The position numbers were made by a program, and so were the translations under genes. Of a stretch of DNA of 64,000 bases, positions 35,587 to 44,149 are shown one piece after another. The first letter of the stretch is position 1. Every line of letters begins with the position of its first letter. The notes beneath the pieces are model-generated. The model saw nothing but the letters and a program-made list of their open reading frames with translations. It did no database searches and was not told where the DNA came from. Source of the stretch: Microbacterium schleiferi. GTDB lineage: Bacteria; Actinomycetota; Actinomycetes; Actinomycetales; Microbacteriaceae. The DNA is taken from the NCBI RefSeq assembly GCF_015565955.1, contig NZ_CP064760.1:1364001-1428000 (forward strand), read 5' to 3'.

Positions 35587-35840
35587 CGTGCGTCCTCTCT
35601 CGTGCCGGTGACATCGAACATACGGTGCACGGCCGCGGGATACTTCTTGATTCCTGCTCGATGCGGGCGCTCGCGAGCTGACGGTGAACCCGAGGCGGGG
35701 ATGGGTTGTCAGAGAAAACACAGAGGGATTCGTGACCGAATCTCGACCTGTTCGACACCCAGTCCGGCCATCGGACGCTGCTAATCTGCCGCGTGGGCGG
35801 GGGCCCGAACAATCGACCCATACCTGACGGAGTGACCTCG

Positions 35841-37826
35841 ATGCGGAACGTTGTGCGCCAGAAACAGTCCTACCTGACCGAATCCGACGACAGAACGAGC
35901 ACCCGGGGCCCGGCGCACCGCATCATCGGCGCTGTTGCTCTCGTTGCGGCATCCGCGCTCGCGCTGGCGGGCTGCTGGGCACCCGCCGACCCCGATGGTG
36001 AGGGATCGGCCGTGAGCGGTGCCGTCGCGCCGGTCGTCGAGGGTGCCGCTGTCTCGGGATGGGAGGTGTCGGCGTGGTCAGCCGGTGCTGACGGTGACGC
36101 GGCGTCTCAGATCGGTTCCGCGTCATCCGATCGTGATGGTGACTTCGTCGTCGATCTCGGTGCAGTGTCGCGGGAGGATGACCTCGTCTACCTGCTGGCG
36201 ACCGCGCCCGGCGGCGATGACGCGACGGTGACCGCGACCTTCGCGGCGATCGTGCCCGCGGATGCCACCGCTGTCGTTCTCAATGAGCGCACCACCGTCG
36301 CCGCGGGGTATGCCCTCGCGCAGTTCACCGGCCCGGACGGCGTCGAGGGCTCAGCGCCGGGCCTGCCCAACGCTGCCGCGATGTACGCGAACCTCGTGGA
36401 TGCGCACACCGGCGACTACGGGGCGGTGCTGACGTCGGCGCCCAACGGCACGCAGACCGAGGCCCTGCCGACGTTTACGTCGCTGACGAACATCCTCAGT
36501 GCGTGCGTCCTGGATGCTGACGCGTGCCGAGTCCTCGTCGATGCCGCGAGCGCGCGGTCAGACGATCGGCCCGTCGATACGTTCCGAGCTTTCGCGCAGG
36601 TCGCTCGAGACCCCAGCCCTGCTGCCTCGACGCTGTATGACCTCTCGCTGACCGTCGCCGGGGATCGCCCCGGGCTGATGGCAGCACCCGCCGCCTGGAC
36701 CCTCGCGCTGCGCTTCGACGGTGACGGGCAGACTCTCGACGGTCCGGGCAACTTCGCCATCGACCCCGACGGCAACATCTGGGTCAACAACAACTACGAA
36801 TACGGTGCTGATCCGCAGGACCCGACCTGCGGCAGCGACCTGCTGATGAAGTTCGCGCCCAACGGCGACATGGTGGGCAAATACACGGGAGGCGGGCTGA
36901 GCGGATCCGGATTCGGGATCGCCTTCGACCCCTCGGGACAGCTGTGGGTCAGTAACTTCGGGTTCGCCGGAGAAGGATGCACCGAGCAGCCGACACACAA
37001 CAGCGTGTCGCTCTTCTCGCTCGAAGGGGAGCCGCTCTCGCCGCCGGAGACCGGATTCACCGCCGGCGAGCTCGCCTGGCCGCAGGGTATGGACATCACG
37101 GCCGCCGGCGATGTGTGGAATGCGAACTGCCAGACCGGAACCGTCACCGTGTATCCCGGTGGCGACCCCGAGAAGGCGATGACGCTGGATGCCGGCCTGG
37201 ACCAGGCGTTCGGCGTTGTCGACACGGGTACCCACGTTGTCGTGAGCGGTATCGCGAGCAGCTCCGTGGCGGTCTTCAACTACGACGGCACGCTGGTGGG
37301 TGGTGCCCCGCTGACTGGCGACGAATTCGTGCTGCCGATGGGTGTCGCGGCCGATCCCGAGGGCAACGTGTGGGTTGCCAACTCGGGCTCGACGACCCTC
37401 CCGTGCCCCACCCGGCCGATCTCGTCGGGGCCGACCGGGTCGATCGCGCTCATCGACGCCGACGGTCAGACGGTCTCGGGGCCCTTCACCGGTGGCGGGA
37501 TCACCCGGCCGTGGGGCATCGCCACCGACGGCAACGGCAACGTCTGGGTTGCCAACTTCTCCGACCAGCGCGTCTCAGCGTTCTGCGGCACGTCGCCCGA
37601 CACCTGCCCCGGCGACCTGTCGACGGGCGATCCGATCTCACCGGATGCCGGCTACGCGTTCGATGGTCTCGTTCGCAATACGGGACTCATCGTCGACCCG
37701 TCGGGCAACCTCTGGATCGCCAACAACTGGGAACAGGTGCCGCTGCAGTCAAACCCCGGTGGCCATCAGATCGTCGCCTTCGTCGGCCTCGCCGCCCCCG
37801 TGGAGGTTCCGCCCTTCACCGGCTGA
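35841..37826 (+). CDS. Large secreted lipoprotein with NHL-type beta-propeller
   Basis: A 661-residue lipoprotein with a long N-region, a hydrophobic core and lipobox LAGC (Cys45). Residues 60-130 look like a carboxypeptidase-regulatory type domain (VVEGAAVSGWEVSAWSAG). From about residue 290 a beta-propeller of NHL/Vgb-type blades follows, with repeated patterns such as IDPDGNIWVNNN, FDPSGQLWVSNFGF, ADPEGNVWVANSGS, TDGNGNVWVANFSD and VDPSGNLWIANNWE. These repeats suggest ligand or protein binding at the cell surface or a lyase-like fold. ATG 35841 is chosen as closest to the signal. No partner gene is obvious. Confidence 0.85.
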   Translation: MRNVVRQKQSYLTESDDRTSTRGPAHRIIGAVALVAASALALAGCWAPADPDGEGSAVSGAVAPVVEGAAVSGWEVSAWSAGADGDAASQIGSASSDRDGDFVVDLGAVSREDDLVYLLATAPGGDDATVTATFAAIVPADATAVVLNERTTVAAGYALAQFTGPDGVEGSAPGLPNAAAMYANLVDAHTGDYGAVLTSAPNGTQTEALPTFTSLTNILSACVLDADACRVLVDAASARSDDRPVDTFRAFAQVARDPSPAASTLYDLSLTVAGDRPGLMAAPAAWTLALRFDGDGQTLDGPGNFAIDPDGNIWVNNNYEYGADPQDPTCGSDLLMKFAPNGDMVGKYTGGGLSGSGFGIAFDPSGQLWVSNFGFAGEGCTEQPTHNSVSLFSLEGEPLSPPETGFTAGELAWPQGMDITAAGDVWNANCQTGTVTVYPGGDPEKAMTLDAGLDQAFGVVDTGTHVVVSGIASSSVAVFNYDGTLVGGAPLTGDEFVLPMGVAADPEGNVWVANSGSTTLPCPTRPISSGPTGSIALIDADGQTVSGPFTGGGITRPWGIATDGNGNVWVANFSDQRVSAFCGTSPDTCPGDLSTGDPISPDAGYAFDGLVRNTGLIVDPSGNLWIANNWEQVPLQSNPGGHQIVAFVGLAAPVEVPPFTG

Positions 37827-38138
37827 TCCCCCCGGGTGCGCGAGTGGCGCGGTGGATGCTTGCGCCCGACATGGCGCGAGTGTTACCGTGGCCGACCCAC
37901 AACGACGTGCCCTGGGGTAACCGTGAGGTCCCCCGATCAACGGCACGACCCGAAACCGCTGTATCTCGGTAGGTCGGGAGAAGTGCCCGCCGATCGCCGG
38001 GCGCGCGTTGTCGGGGTGCGCCACGCCGGCGCGAACCCCCAGCATCCGGGCTGACCCCACACAGTCTGCGCGCGCAATCATGAGGGCTCGCGCGAGAAGG
38101 TCTGGGCTCGGCGTGAGGGGTTGTGCCAGGCTCGAACC
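37827..38138. other. Intergenic stretch, no gene seen
   Basis: About 310 bp between the propeller lipoprotein and the MFS gene. No family signal was found in any frame. The stretch holds several GC-rich short inverted repeats but no terminator I would defend. Confidence 0.4.
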
Positions 38139-39815
38139 GTGAGTACCAGCACGGATCTACGCGTAACGCCCCCGACCCGCCGCGAGTGGCTTGCCCTCGC
38201 GGTTCTGTCCACGGGACTGGGGATGATCGTGCTCGACGGCACGATCGTGGGCGTTGCCCTCCCGGTCATCATCGCCGACATCGGTCTCGACCTCACCGAC
38301 GCACAGTGGGTCAACAGCCTCTACGCGGTGCTGCTCGCAGCTCTCCTCCTATCGACCGGCAAGCTCGCCGACCGCTGGGGACGCAAGCTCCTGTTCCAGG
38401 TCGGTCTCGTCGTCTTCGTCGGCGGCAGCATCCTTGCCGCGATGGCGGATGCCGCAGGCCCCCTGATCGCAGCGCGCGCCGTGCAGGCAATCGGCGCGGC
38501 GCTGATCATGCCCTCCACGCTGTCCACCGTGAATGCCGTGTTCCGGGGCAAGTACCGCGGCGCCGCCTTCGGGGTGTGGGGCGCGGTGATCTCGGGTGCG
38601 GCAGCTGTCGGTCCGCTCGCCGGTGGTGCTCTCACCCAGTGGGCCTCCTGGCATTGGATCTTCCTGGTGAACATCCCGCTGGGCGCCGCGGTGTTCATCG
38701 CGGGCTTGCTCACCGTGCCCGAAACGAAGGGCGCCAAGGGGCGACCCGGCGCCGACGTCGACGGCGCGCTGCTGAGCGCGATCGGTTTCGGCGCACTGGT
38801 CTTCGCCGTGATCGAGGGTCCGCAACTCGGGTGGTGGGCGCCGACCGGCGACTTCTCGATCTTCGGATGGCAGTGGCCGGCGGGTGCTCCCGTGTCGGTG
38901 GTGCCCATCGCCTTCGCGGTCGCGCTCGTGGCCCTCGTGCTGTTCGTGCTGTGGGAACGGCACCGCGAGAAAGTGCGCCGGTCCGCGATCCTCGATCTGA
39001 ACCTCTTCCGGCTCCCGACCTTCACATGGGGAAACGTGACGGCGGCGATGGTCGCGGTGGGGGAGTTCGCCATCATCTTCGTCCTGCCCCTCTATCTCGT
39101 GAACGCACTGGGACTGGATGTCATGGGCGCAGGGCTCGTGCTGGCGGCGATGGCAGTGGGGGCGTTCTTCTCCGGCGCCTCCGCGCGCCATCTCGCGGCG
39201 CGCTTCGGGTCACCCGGCACCGTGCTGATCGGCCTTGCCCTCGAGGTGGTCGGGGTCGCCGTCCTCGCTCTGCTCGTTAGCGGCACGAGTTCGGGGTGGA
39301 TTGTCGCGATCCCGCTCGTGGTCTACGGCCTGGGCCTGGGTCTGGCATCCGCGCAGCTGACCGGAACGGTTCTGCAGGATGTGCCGGTCGACGTGTCGGG
39401 GCAGGGGTCGGCGACCCAGAGCACCGTCCGGCAGGTGGGGTCTGCCCTCGGGACGGCGTTCGCGGGTGCTGCGCTGGCGGTCGCCCTCGCGCTCACGTTG
39501 CCGGCCGCGCTGACAGATGCCGGGATCACCGGATCGACCGCGACGCAGCTGGCCGACACCACGCGGCAATCCGCGGGTACGACCATCAGCCAGCTGCGCG
39601 CTGAAGGATCCAGCAGCTCGCTCGGAGACCAAACCGCGGCTGCGGTGACCGCGCTGTCGAACGGCTTCGCGGATGCCACGCGCTGGTCGCTGCTGGTGGC
39701 GACGGTGTTCCTGCTGCTCGGATTCGTCGGTGCGCTCGTCGTTCGGCGGGCCGCGGCGCGCTCCGCGGCAGGTGGTGCCGCAGCATCCGATGCCGGCGCG
39801 GGGGAGCGCGGGTGA
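38139..39815 (+). CDS. MFS drug-efflux transporter, DHA2 family
   Basis: A 558-residue transporter with 14 predicted membrane helices, the DHA2 (QacA/EmrB) type. The motif C-like start is LDGTIVGVALPVIIADIGLD, followed by WVNSLYAVLLAALLL and the loop-2 motif A, GKLADRWGRK. It probably exports toxic compounds using the proton gradient. GTG 38139 is taken because the conserved start follows at once. It overlaps the GyrI-like gene by 4 bp. Confidence 0.93.
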   Translation: MSTSTDLRVTPPTRREWLALAVLSTGLGMIVLDGTIVGVALPVIIADIGLDLTDAQWVNSLYAVLLAALLLSTGKLADRWGRKLLFQVGLVVFVGGSILAAMADAAGPLIAARAVQAIGAALIMPSTLSTVNAVFRGKYRGAAFGVWGAVISGAAAVGPLAGGALTQWASWHWIFLVNIPLGAAVFIAGLLTVPETKGAKGRPGADVDGALLSAIGFGALVFAVIEGPQLGWWAPTGDFSIFGWQWPAGAPVSVVPIAFAVALVALVLFVLWERHREKVRRSAILDLNLFRLPTFTWGNVTAAMVAVGEFAIIFVLPLYLVNALGLDVMGAGLVLAAMAVGAFFSGASARHLAARFGSPGTVLIGLALEVVGVAVLALLVSGTSSGWIVAIPLVVYGLGLGLASAQLTGTVLQDVPVDVSGQGSATQSTVRQVGSALGTAFAGAALAVALALTLPAALTDAGITGSTATQLADTTRQSAGTTISQLRAEGSSSSLGDQTAAAVTALSNGFADATRWSLLVATVFLLLGFVGALVVRRAAARSAAGGAAASDAGAGERG

Positions 39816-40429
39816 AGTACGACCTCAAGAAGGACCGGAAGGATCTGTACGCGCCCGGGACGCACGAGTTCACGCGAGTGACGGTGCCCCCGATCACGTA
39901 TCTCGCGATCGACGGCCACGGCGACCCCAACACGTCAGCCGCGTACACGGACGCCGTCGGTGCCCTCTACGCGGCGGGATACGCCGTCAAGTTCGCCTTC
40001 CGCGCCCGCACGGGTGATGACCTGGTCGTCGGTCCCCTCGAGGGGCTGTGGACCAGTGACGACCCGTCGAGCTTCGCCGACCGGCGCAAGGATGCCTGGG
40101 ACTGGACGATGCTGATTCCGCTGCCGCCGGCCGTGACCGATCCCGACATCCGTGCCGGACTCGACGCTGCCGCTCGCAAGAAGCCGGAGCTCCCGATCGA
40201 CCGGATCGGGGCGCCCACGATCGACGAGGGGCTCTCGCTGCAGATCCTGCACGTCGGGTCCTATGACGCCGAGACTCCGACGCTGCATCGGCTCCACGCG
40301 GAGCTCATGCCCGCTCAGGGCCTGACCTTCAACGGCCCGCATCACGAGATCTATCTCAGTGACCCGCGCCGCGTGGCTCCCGAGAAACTGAAGACGATTC
40401 TGCGTCAGCCGGTGCGAGCGGCCGGCTGA
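39812..40429 (+). CDS. GyrI-like small-molecule-binding protein
   Basis: A 205-residue protein of the stand-alone GyrI-like (SHS2) group that binds small hydrophobic molecules. The conserved regions are PPITYLAIDGHGDPNTSAAY, PLEGLWTSDD and the C-terminal HHEIYLSDPRR. Start GTG 39812 overlaps the MFS gene stop, so pump and binder are probably made together and may handle the same compounds. That link is inference. Confidence 0.88.
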   Translation: MKYDLKKDRKDLYAPGTHEFTRVTVPPITYLAIDGHGDPNTSAAYTDAVGALYAAGYAVKFAFRARTGDDLVVGPLEGLWTSDDPSSFADRRKDAWDWTMLIPLPPAVTDPDIRAGLDAAARKKPELPIDRIGAPTIDEGLSLQILHVGSYDAETPTLHRLHAELMPAQGLTFNGPHHEIYLSDPRRVAPEKLKTILRQPVRAAG

Positions 40430-40430
40430 C

Positions 40431-40461
40431 GCGGGTCCGACAGGAGCGCTGCCGGACCCGC
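40431..40461. terminator. Two-way hairpin terminator
   Basis: Perfect 9-bp arms GCGGGTCCG (40431-40439) and CGGACCCGC (40453-40461) between the convergent GyrI-like and quinone-reductase genes. Short tandem copies of GCGGTGATCA follow within 40 bp. Confidence 0.65.
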
Positions 40462-40488
40462 GGCGATCACGCGGTGATCAGGCGGTGA

Positions 40489-41364
40489 TCACGCGGCGGG
40501 CTGCGCCTGCGCGAGGGCAGTGCGCAGACCATCGACCAGCGGCGTGGTGGGGCGTCCGATGAGACGGGCGAGCGTGCCGTCAGTGTCCGCGAGGACCCCC
40601 TCGGCGATCGCCAGATCGATGCCGACGACGAACTGAGCGACCTCGGCGGGCAGGCCGAACTGCTCGAGCTGAGCCTGCTTCTGCTCGGCGGTTTGGGTGA
40701 CGTAGGCGACCTCTCGGCCAAGAACCTCTCCCGCCGTGGCGGCGAGTTCGTCATAGGTCCACGCGACATCGCCGGCGAGCTCGTAGACCTGACCCAGGTG
40801 TCCGTCATTCACGAGTACGGCGGCTGCCGCTTCGGCGTAGTCGCGACGGCTCGCGCTGGCCACACGACCGTCCCCGGCTGCCGCGGCGATGACGCCTGAG
40901 TCTGCCGCGCCGAGCAGGTCCTGCGTGTAGTTCTCGTGGTACCAGTTGTTGCGCAGGATGACGGCAGGAAGCCCCGCGGCGGCGATCGCCTCTTCTGTTG
41001 CCCGGTGCTCGGCGCCCAGTGCGTAGTCGACGGATGTCGCTTTCGGTGCACTCGTGTACACGAACTTGTCGACGCCTGCCTTCTGGGCTGCCTCGATGAC
41101 GTTGCGGTGGCCAGCGAAGCGGGATCCGACCTCGGAACCCGAGATCAGCAGGACGCTCGTGATGCCGTCGAGGGCGGCGTCGATTGTGGCGGGCTCGGTG
41201 TAGTCCAGGGGAGCGACGCGCACACCGAGGTCGGTGAGCGGGCCAGCCTTGGCGGGAGTGCGGACGCCGGCGACGATGTCGGATGCCGGAATACCGCGCT
41301 CGAGGAGAGCGTCAACGACGTGGCCGCCGAGGTTGCCAGAGGCGCCCGTGACGAGAATGGCCAT
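40489..41364 (-). CDS. NAD(P)H:quinone oxidoreductase, QorB/NmrA-like
   Basis: A 291-residue Rossmann protein close to E. coli QorB (YtfG). The start AILVTGASGNLGGHVVDALL is the NADP-binding loop; GHRNVIEAAQKAGVDKFVYT and ILRNNWYHENYTQDLLGAAD are also typical. It reduces quinones using NADPH. It is divergent from an HxlR regulator gene with 108 bp between, the usual pairing for redox-responsive control. Confidence 0.9.
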   Translation of the reverse strand: MAILVTGASGNLGGHVVDALLERGIPASDIVAGVRTPAKAGPLTDLGVRVAPLDYTEPATIDAALDGITSVLLISGSEVGSRFAGHRNVIEAAQKAGVDKFVYTSAPKATSVDYALGAEHRATEEAIAAAGLPAVILRNNWYHENYTQDLLGAADSGVIAAAAGDGRVASASRRDYAEAAAAVLVNDGHLGQVYELAGDVAWTYDELAATAGEVLGREVAYVTQTAEQKQAQLEQFGLPAEVAQFVVGIDLAIAEGVLADTDGTLARLIGRPTTPLVDGLRTALAQAQPAA

Positions 41365-41436
41365 GATGAGTCCTTTCGATCGTGAGGCCGCTTCGGCGCT
41401 CATCACCCGCAACCGGGGTGCTCATCACCGCATTCC

Positions 41437-41472
41437 TTGCGACTGGTACCCACTTCCTCGTAAGGTACCCAC
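41437..41472 (+). promoter_or_regulatory. Promoter and direct repeat before the HxlR gene, leaderless start
   Basis: A -35 like TTGCGA (41437-41442) and -10 like TAAGGT (41461-41466) are 18 bp apart. The predicted transcript begins at or within a base of the GTG start at 41473, so translation would be leaderless. The 9-bp word GGTACCCAC occurs twice in direct orientation (41445-41453 and 41464-41472), 19 bp apart, which fits regulator binding over the promoter. Confidence 0.5.
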
Positions 41473-41847
41473 GTGGCGGTAAGTCTTGCGGAAATCCGGG
41501 AATCTCACGCGGCAGCCTTTTCAGCGGCCTGTCCGACGCGGGTCGTCCTCGACCACGTGATGTCGAAGTGGGGCATCCTCGTGCTGCTCACTCTCGGCGA
41601 CGGCACCGCCCGGTGGGGGGAGTTGCGCCGCGGCATCGACGGCATCAGCGAGAAGATGCTCGCGACGACGCTGAAGACGCTCGAGGGTGACGGACTGGTG
41701 CAGCGCACGTCCTACCCCGAGGTGCCGCCGCGAGTCGAGTACGCCCTGACGGCCCTCGGCCACGACCTCATGCTGCGCCTGGGGCCGCTGATGGAGTGGA
41801 TCGCCGTTCACGCCGATCAGATGGTTGGCACCGCAGCCAGCGACTGA
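41473..41847 (+). CDS. HxlR-family transcriptional regulator
   Basis: A 124-residue winged-helix regulator of the HxlR (DUF24) family. Conserved parts are PTRVVLDHVMSKWGILVLLT, RWGELRRGIDGISEKMLATT and EVPPRVEYALTALGHDL. A cysteine near the N-terminus (ACPTR) is at the place used for redox sensing in this family. It is divergent from the quinone reductase and most likely controls it. Confidence 0.9.
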   Translation: MAVSLAEIRESHAAAFSAACPTRVVLDHVMSKWGILVLLTLGDGTARWGELRRGIDGISEKMLATTLKTLEGDGLVQRTSYPEVPPRVEYALTALGHDLMLRLGPLMEWIAVHADQMVGTAASD

Positions 41848-41863
41848 AATCCGTCTGGCCTGC

Positions 41864-42397
41864 TCAGGGCGTGCCGCGTCCCGCCCGATGCGCGATGACG
41901 ATCGCAAACCCCAGCAACACCGCCGGCGTCGCGATCGCGGCGACCCACGCGCCGGTGACTGCTGCGTAGGCGGCATCGGCATCGATGCGAGCCGCGTCGC
42001 TGGGAATGCGCACGACCGCGACCCGGGCGAAAGCGAGATCCATATCGCCTTCAAGGTCAGCCAACGACGCTTCGGCGTTCGCGAGGTCGGTCTCGGCGCT
42101 CCAGTTGTTGCAGAGAGCTGACCACGGATTCACGCGGAGGCAGTTCGCGTGACCGACCGCGAACTCGCGCAGGCGCTCGGTCTCGTCCTGGGCTGCCATG
42201 ACGGCATCGGCGCGGCTGCGCGCCTCGGCAAGTGCATCATCCAGGATGCCGCGGTTCTGTGCCGCCGACGACGCTGCTCGGTCATACGCCGCCCAGAGCT
42301 GGGTCGTCCCGACGACGCCGATCGCGGCGATGGCAATCGCGATCACCGCGAGAGTCACCGCGCGGATCGGCAGGGCCCGCAGTCTAGGCATCAGCAC
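41864..42397 (-). CDS. Hypothetical membrane protein with coiled middle
   Basis: A 177-residue protein with one N-terminal helix (AVTLAVIAIAIAAIGVVGTT) and one C-terminal helix (GAWVAAIATPAVLLGFAIVI), which bracket an Ala/Glu-rich, probably coiled extracellular part with two cysteines (HANCLRVNPWSALCNNW). ATG 42397 or 42391. No family recognised; the topology resembles small sensor-like membrane proteins. Confidence 0.65.
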   Translation of the reverse strand: MLMPRLRALPIRAVTLAVIAIAIAAIGVVGTTQLWAAYDRAASSAAQNRGILDDALAEARSRADAVMAAQDETERLREFAVGHANCLRVNPWSALCNNWSAETDLANAEASLADLEGDMDLAFARVAVVRIPSDAARIDADAAYAAVTGAWVAAIATPAVLLGFAIVIAHRAGRGTP

Positions 42398-42473
42398 CTC
42401 TTCGTCCTGTCCCGTGGCGGGAAACTTACCAGCCGTACGCGGCGTGAGGGCCGGTCAGCCGTAGCCTGGACGG

Positions 42474-43262
42474 ATGACAGGCGACTCCCGTGACGCGGCG
42501 GGACCGGTGAGCGCTGCCGACGGGAGTGACCGAGGCGCGCCAGGTTCCGTCGGAGCGCACGGCGCGCGCCGACAGCTTCTGGAGCTCGTCTCGAGCGATC
42601 CCACGGTCGGGCCCCGTGACAGTTTGGCCGCGCTCCTCGGGTTTCCTGACGACCCCGACGCGAGGCGGGCGGCTGTGCTCATCCTGTTCGGGGTGTTGGA
42701 CTCGTCGCCCAGCGCTCACCGTGCGAGCGCCGCCGAGGTCTCGCAGGATCTGGATGTTCTGCTGCTGGCTCGGGCGACGACCCTGCGTTCCCACGCCGGG
42801 CAAGTCGCGTTTCCCGGGGGCAGGCTCGATCCGGGCGACTCCGGTCCGGTCGCGGCGGCGCTGCGTGAGGCGCGGGAAGAGACAGGCCTGAATCCGGACG
42901 GTGTCGATGTGCTGGGTACGCTCGGCGAGGTGCCGCTGCCGTACTCGTCGCATCGCGTGACGCCGGTGCTGGGGTGGTGGCGCGAGCCGTCGCCCGTGCG
43001 CGCTGTCGATGTGGCCGAATCGGCTGCGGTGTTCCGGGCCCCGGTCGCCGACCTTCTCGATCCCGCGAATCGGGGCAGCACCGTCATCGATCGAGGCCCA
43101 CGAATGCACCGCGCTCCCGCCTTCCAGGTGCGCACCGATACCGGAGAACACCTGGTCTGGGGGTTCACCGCGATGCTGCTGGACGGCCTGTTCGATCGTC
43201 TCGGATGGACTGAGCCGTGGGACCCGATGCGCGAGTTCGCGATTCCGAATCTGCTTCCGTAG
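42474..43262 (+). CDS. Nudix hydrolase, coenzyme A pyrophosphatase type
   Basis: A 262-residue Nudix protein. The CoA-pyrophosphatase signature precedes the Nudix box: LLARATTLRSHAGQVAFPGG, then RLDPGDSGP and AAALREAREETGL. These enzymes cleave CoA or its derivatives to 4'-phosphopantetheine and 3',5'-ADP. The N-terminal 35 residues are low-complexity. The start ATG 42474 is the first in frame. Confidence 0.9.
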   Translation: MTGDSRDAAGPVSAADGSDRGAPGSVGAHGARRQLLELVSSDPTVGPRDSLAALLGFPDDPDARRAAVLILFGVLDSSPSAHRASAAEVSQDLDVLLLARATTLRSHAGQVAFPGGRLDPGDSGPVAAALREAREETGLNPDGVDVLGTLGEVPLPYSSHRVTPVLGWWREPSPVRAVDVAESAAVFRAPVADLLDPANRGSTVIDRGPRMHRAPAFQVRTDTGEHLVWGFTAMLLDGLFDRLGWTEPWDPMREFAIPNLLP

Positions 43263-43309
43263 CGGCGGTTGCCGCGGCATCCGTGCGGCAGAGCTGGCGG
43301 GCTGCGAGG

Positions 43310-43711
43310 ATGTCGACCGTGGCGCATCCGATCATGTTCGACGAGGACGATCCGATCCTCGCCCGCGTGCGGGCGATCGCCCTCGGTTTGCCGGGTGCCG
43401 GTGAGAAGGTGTCACACGGTCGGCCGCACTTCTTCACGAAGCGCACCTTCTGCATCTTCGGCGGGTCACAGCGCATCGACGGGGAGTGGGTCGCCCACGA
43501 TGCCGCGCTGGTGATCAAACCCGACCCTGCCGACGAGCCGGCGCTTCGGCAGGATCCTCGGTTCTGGATCCCGGCCTACCTCGGTCCGTCCGGGTGGCTC
43601 GGGCTCGACCTCGACGCGAATGGCGCGTGGGATGAGGTCGCAGAGCTCATCGACGCGTCGTACCGGGTGACCGCGCCGGTCACGCTCGTCAGGCAGCTCG
43701 ACGCCCGCTGA
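43310..43711 (+). CDS. MmcQ/YjbR family protein
   Basis: A 133-residue cytoplasmic protein of the MmcQ/YjbR (CyaY-like fold) group. The conserved pattern is ALGLPGAGEKVSHGRPHFFT, KRTFCIFGG and the C-terminal WDEVAELIDASYRVTAP. These proteins are thought to bind DNA but no activity is shown. ATG 43310 is preferred; the frame is open upstream without conservation. Confidence 0.85.
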   Translation: MSTVAHPIMFDEDDPILARVRAIALGLPGAGEKVSHGRPHFFTKRTFCIFGGSQRIDGEWVAHDAALVIKPDPADEPALRQDPRFWIPAYLGPSGWLGLDLDANGAWDEVAELIDASYRVTAPVTLVRQLDAR

Positions 43712-43764
43712 CCTCGACAGCACCGGGCATCCGTCTTCGCTCGGGCGCCAGGAGGCGGTGCCTG

Positions 43765-44112
43765 GTGGTGAGAAACTCAGATGTGCACTCCCGTTCCCGC
43801 TCTGCCCTGGTGCTCTCGGCGATTCTTGCCGCACTGACCGTGTTCGACATCGTTCTGCACGTTGCGATCGATCAGGTCGAGCCGCTGCGCATCTCAGGCA
43901 ATCTCGTCGTCCTGGCTGCTGCGCTTGCCGTGCTGCTCGTCCCCGTCGCGCGGCGTGCGTGGATCCCGGCTCTGGCGGGTGCGATCAGCCTGGCGCTGAA
44001 TCTCGTGTTCGTCGCGCGCGAGGGCATCGGCACGATGGGGGCGATTCTCGTTGCGGTGAGCACCGCGATGTGTGCGGCGATCGCGATCGTTCTCGCTCGT
44101 CAGCCGCGCTGA
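43765..44112 (+). CDS. Small four-helix membrane protein
   Basis: A 115-residue protein with four predicted membrane helices (LVLSAILAALTVFDIVLHVA, LVVLAAALAVLLVPVA, WIPALAGAISLALNLVF, AILVAVSTAMCAAIAIVLA). AGGAGG at about 43751-43756 is a good ribosome site for GTG 43765 or 43768. Family not recognised. Confidence 0.7.
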   Translation: MVRNSDVHSRSRSALVLSAILAALTVFDIVLHVAIDQVEPLRISGNLVVLAAALAVLLVPVARRAWIPALAGAISLALNLVFVAREGIGTMGAILVAVSTAMCAAIAIVLARQPR

Positions 44113-44149
44113 CCGCGCTTCACGCAGCGACAACTGGCTGATCTCGAAC

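Noticed and set aside
37827..38138. Possible small genes in the gap before the MFS gene
   Set aside because: Frames are open only because of high GC; none shows family signal, ribosome site or plausible composition.
40463..40497. Short tandem copies of GCGGTGATCA
   Set aside because: Too short and few, and partly within the end of the quinone-reductase gene; no CRISPR-like spacing.
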